From Larkinella sp051857545 (lineage in GTDB: Bacteria > Bacteroidota > Bacteroidia > Cytophagales > Spirosomataceae): a DNA stretch of 64,000 nt. The notes under the pieces are model-generated. The model was not told where the DNA came from. It ran no database searches and was given only the letters and a program-made list of their open reading frames with translations. The translations under genes were made by a program, and so were the position numbers. The stretch is taken from assembly GCF_051857545.1 (NCBI RefSeq), contig NZ_JBPZHB010000005.1:434001-498000 (forward strand). The letters are read 5' to 3'. How positions within the stretch are numbered: position 1 is the stretch's first letter; each line of letters starts with the position of its first letter. Positions 61,438 through 64,000 of this stretch are shown here, piece after piece.

Positions 61438-62886
61438 TTAATGGGAACTGCTGCTCCTGGTGGCTGGTGCGGGCGTATTCTGAATGAGTTGAAGTGCCTG
61501 TTTCATCGCCCGGTCGTTGTTCGTTAACACATCATCGATGGTCGGCACAACGGTGTGATCCGGGATGATTCCCTGTCCTGGTTTGAGGTCGTTCGGCAAG
61601 TTCGCCATGCGGTAGCCGAACATACCGATGCCGAGATCGATTTTGGAATTTGGGAGTTGGGTGACGGTAAAAATTCCGCTGTTATCTCCCGCGTAGCCGC
61701 CCCCGGTTTCCTGTCCGACAAAAACCGCTCGTTTGTCGGCGTGCATCCGAGCCGCCAACTCCGTGGTTACCGAAAAGCTTAAGCCATTGACCAGTACCAG
61801 CAGCTTGCCGTGAAAAGCATCGCGCTTCGGCTTCTGAACTTTCAGACCGGGCTGTTTGGTAAAGACATACCCATCGCCCCGCTTTCGGACGACGAGCCAC
61901 TTGAATTTCCGGTAAATCGCTGGCGTCCAGGCCGGAAACGAGTAGCTTTTCTTTTGCCGAACGCGGATGTGATCGTAATAGCGGAACGGTTTTTCGGCCA
62001 GGTATCGGTACAGATTAACGCCGTATTTCTCTTCTCCGCCTTCGTTGTTTCGCAAATCGAGCACCAGATTTTGCACCTGCTTTTCTTTCATTTCCCGGAA
62101 CGATTCTTTCAGAAACTCCCGGTAGTCCTGCTCTTTTTTGTCGTCCCAAAACCGCTCGATGGTCATCACCGCCGTGGTCTGGTTATCAGTAAAAATCAGA
62201 CGGAAAGGCCGCTGTCTGGCGGGTTTGTATTTTTCGTTGTATGCTTTGATTTGCTCAAGTGTTACGGATGAAAGTAATGCCGTTTTTTCCTCATTTCCAG
62301 CCCGATACCGAACCTCGTGAATATCCGGCGATGCAATAAACGTAGCATAATAACCGGCAAAAAACTGATTCAGGTCTTCGTATTTCCCGTTGACGGTATG
62401 GCCATCCGCAAAGGTCATGTTGGGCAACAGTTCCTGAATAATGTCCGCAACGGATTTCCCATTGATCCGGGTGAGTTCAACCCCGTTCGGGACGGTTTCG
62501 GTTCCGTAACTTCCCACCACCCAGGCTCTGTTTTCCACCACGTACAGTTTCAGCGGAAACAACTTATCGGTATGAAACGGATAGTGTTCATCCTGACCCG
62601 CCGGAATCCATTTGACGTGACCATCTTTCAGCGCCACCAGCAGAGGAACCATCGTTTTGTAAAACGCCTGCTGCGTCATCGGACGATTTAGCTGAGCTTC
62701 CGTAGCCGTAAAAAGGGAGTCGAACATGGCTTTGGACGTATATTGGTACGGGGCCGGATGGGCTTCATTTAAGGCCGTCCGGAAGCGGATAAAGTCGGTG
62801 CGTAGTTGTTCCGGCGTAAGCGTTTGGGCCGTCGCCACTGAACATTGAATCAGGAAAAACAAAATCAGTAACAGGCTGGTTTTCAT
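61438..62886 (-). CDS. Secreted S41-family peptidase
   Basis: A 482-residue exported protein. ATG 62886 gives the signal peptide MKTSLLLILFFLIQCSVATA; the frame extends 40 codons upstream but lacks leader character there. Helical N-terminal part (LRTDFIRFRTALNEAHPAPY), then a PDZ-like segment (GVELTRINGKSVADIIQELL), then the S41 core: VMTIERFWD, LVLDLRNNEGG, Ser in NGLSFSVTTELAARM, and the G-x-x-T-G-G loop VGQETGGGYAG. First gene of the unit with the barrel protein and the other S41 peptidase. Confidence 0.88.
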   Translation of the reverse strand: MKTSLLLILFFLIQCSVATAQTLTPEQLRTDFIRFRTALNEAHPAPYQYTSKAMFDSLFTATEAQLNRPMTQQAFYKTMVPLLVALKDGHVKWIPAGQDEHYPFHTDKLFPLKLYVVENRAWVVGSYGTETVPNGVELTRINGKSVADIIQELLPNMTFADGHTVNGKYEDLNQFFAGYYATFIASPDIHEVRYRAGNEEKTALLSSVTLEQIKAYNEKYKPARQRPFRLIFTDNQTTAVMTIERFWDDKKEQDYREFLKESFREMKEKQVQNLVLDLRNNEGGEEKYGVNLYRYLAEKPFRYYDHIRVRQKKSYSFPAWTPAIYRKFKWLVVRKRGDGYVFTKQPGLKVQKPKRDAFHGKLLVLVNGLSFSVTTELAARMHADKRAVFVGQETGGGYAGDNSGIFTVTQLPNSKIDLGIGMFGYRMANLPNDLKPGQGIIPDHTVVPTIDDVLTNNDRAMKQALQLIQNTPAPATRSSSSH

Positions 62887-62990
62887 CGTATTTGTTGTTC
62901 GTTTTAGCGACACAAAACTGCCTGAAAAAAGCCGCTGACCCAACGCTGTGTCCACCGAATTGTTGAGTTTTGCCTCCGAAACGTCGGATT

Positions 62991-63794
62991 TCACTCCCCT
63001 AACCAAATCCGGAACTCTCCGGCTTTTTCCCGGCTGACGATCACTTCCTCTTCAAAAACCGGGCGCAGGCTCACTTTGAGTTTTCCGTTAAAATAGAGAT
63101 TCACTTTGTCGATGGCCCGCAGTTCGGCAATGACCTGGCGGTTCAGCCGAAAAAACCGGTTGGGATCGAGCAGGGTCGAGAGCTCGTCCATCGTATAATC
63201 GATCATCCATTCGTGTTCGTCGCGGGTTTTGAGGAACGACAATTTATTGCGGGTAAACAGGTACGCTACATCCGACAGGGGAACCGAAAAAAGCCGTTGT
63301 CCCTGCTTGACCAAAAACCGGTCGCGATACACGGGTTCGGCCGACGCGGGCGGCTCTTCCGTAGACGACGAGGCTGCCAACTTCCGCAGCAGCGTCGCCA
63401 GCGAGGTTTTCAGGCCGTCAGGCTGTTCGAGAAAAGCTTCTTTCATCCTGCGCAGTTTCGTCAGGGCGCTCCGCAGTTCGTCTTCCTTGACGGGTTTCAG
63501 CAGGTAATCGATGCTGTTGACTTTGAAGGCTTTAATGGCGTATTCGTCGTAGGCCGTCACAAAAATAACCGGACTCGTGACCGACACCCGGTTAAAGATT
63601 TCGAAACTCTGGCCGTCGGCCAGCTCAATATCCATCAGGATCAGATCCGGTTTGGGGTGGGTTTGCAGCCACTCCACCGACTCGTCTACACTAACTGTGA
63701 TACCGGCAATGATCGCGTCGGGTTCCACTTCCTGCACCAGCCGACGGAGTTTCCGGGCCGTTGCTTCTTCGTCTTCAACGATGAGAATAGTCAT
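62991..63794 (-). CDS. LytTR-family response regulator
   Basis: A 267-residue regulator. Receiver with acidic pair ED (residues 7-8) and phosphoacceptor Asp55 in LILMDIELADG; Lys in DYLLKPVKEDEL. Residues ~160-265 form a LytTR DNA-binding domain (FLVKQGQRLFSVPLSDVAYLF, MDELSTLLDPNRFFRLNRQ). Its start overlaps the end of the upstream kinase gene by 20 bp, so the pair is translationally coupled. Its targets could include the S41 peptidase unit 105 bp downstream; this is inference. Confidence 0.92.
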   Translation of the reverse strand: MTILIVEDEEATARKLRRLVQEVEPDAIIAGITVSVDESVEWLQTHPKPDLILMDIELADGQSFEIFNRVSVTSPVIFVTAYDEYAIKAFKVNSIDYLLKPVKEDELRSALTKLRRMKEAFLEQPDGLKTSLATLLRKLAASSSTEEPPASAEPVYRDRFLVKQGQRLFSVPLSDVAYLFTRNKLSFLKTRDEHEWMIDYTMDELSTLLDPNRFFRLNRQVIAELRAIDKVNLYFNGKLKVSLRPVFEEEVIVSREKAGEFRIWLGE

Positions 63795-64000
63795 ATGCAG
63801 TCACTTCAATCAAAGGAATCATCACCTGAAAACAGTCCCCGGTTTGCCGGACCACCACTTCGGGTTGTTTCAGGAGCCGGTATTTGGCCGTTATGTTTGA
63901 CAGTCCGGTACGGTTCGAGGGAATTACATTCTGTTTTTTTTGTAAGCTATTGACCACAAACAGATTATGAGCCTCATCCGTATAAATCCGGATGAGCAGC
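63775..64000 (-). CDS. LytS-type sensor histidine kinase, C-terminal end (partial)
   Basis: The minus-strand frame is open from the window edge to the stop at 63775-63777, 75 codons. It reads ...LFVVNSLQKKQNVIPSNRTGLSNITAKYRLLKQ and ends EVTAYDYSHR, with the G-L-x-N-(I/T)-x-x-R/K-Y-x-L-L segment that follows the ATP-binding site in LytS/YpdA-like kinases. It overlaps the LytTR regulator start by 20 bp. The sensor part and phosphoacceptor are outside the window. Confidence 0.85.
   Translation of the reverse strand, partial: LLIRIYTDEAHNLFVVNSLQKKQNVIPSNRTGLSNITAKYRLLKQPEVVVRQTGDCFQVMIPLIEVTAYDYSHR

Overview
The window looks like chromosome from a free-living bacterium of the Bacteroidota, most likely order Cytophagales (a Spirosoma/Larkinella-like relative). 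I infer this from the SusC/SusD pair, the large set of secreted sulfatases, the periplasmic two-component-propeller histidine kinase, the weak Shine-Dalgarno signals and a few promoters of the TTG / TAnnTTTG type. No rRNA, tRNA, CRISPR array or phage was seen. Genus is inference.

Layout. 1-11.7 kb: the end of an AraC-type regulator, then a leftward block of four small-molecule enzymes (D-2-hydroxyacid dehydrogenase, zinc alcohol dehydrogenase, cyclase-family hydrolase, SDR) and a GH78 alpha-L-rhamnosidase. Divergent from it are a GH28 enzyme and a 900-residue secreted protein of the six-hairpin type. Together they suggest use of rhamnose-rich pectin and its sugar acids. 12-18.6 kb: a leftward regulatory block, with a propeller sensor kinase, a FAD oxidoreductase, an NTF2-like secreted protein and a LuxR-type response regulator. 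The last two share a 24-bp palindromic upstream element. 18.7-20 kb: an IS21 remnant and about 0.8 kb of apparently non-coding DNA.

20.0-42.3 kb is the main feature: one rightward locus with SusC, SusD, two tiny one-helix membrane proteins, a sterol-desaturase-family hydroxylase (with a probable frameshift near its end), six sulfatases, an NTF2-like protein, a rhodanese, an FG-GAP protein, a DUF4350-like protein, a GH43-like propeller protein and a rhodanese-thioredoxin fusion. It reads as a locus for importing and desulfating a multiply sulfated molecule; the desaturase and membrane peptides hint at a lipid or sterol moiety, but that is inference. The maturase that makes formylglycine in sulfatases is not in the window.

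42.3-51.5 kb: accessory genes, including an alpha/beta hydrolase divergent from an HxlR regulator with a clear operator array, an alginate-export-like porin, an IS5-like element with two nonsense codons, a lipocalin-like lipoprotein, an M28 peptidase operon, an Rrf2 regulator sharing an identical operator with an NmrA-like oxidoreductase, and an orphan histidine kinase. 51.5-56.7 kb: a leftward set with a sugar-dehydrogenase propeller fused to an azurin-like copper domain, CsaA, a DUF1080/PA14-like protein and a creatininase. 56.9-64 kb: cytochrome bd oxidase (cydAB), two S41 peptidases, a beta-barrel protein and a LytTR response regulator with its sensor kinase cut by the window end. Several intergenic gaps carry long inverted repeats of at least three families.
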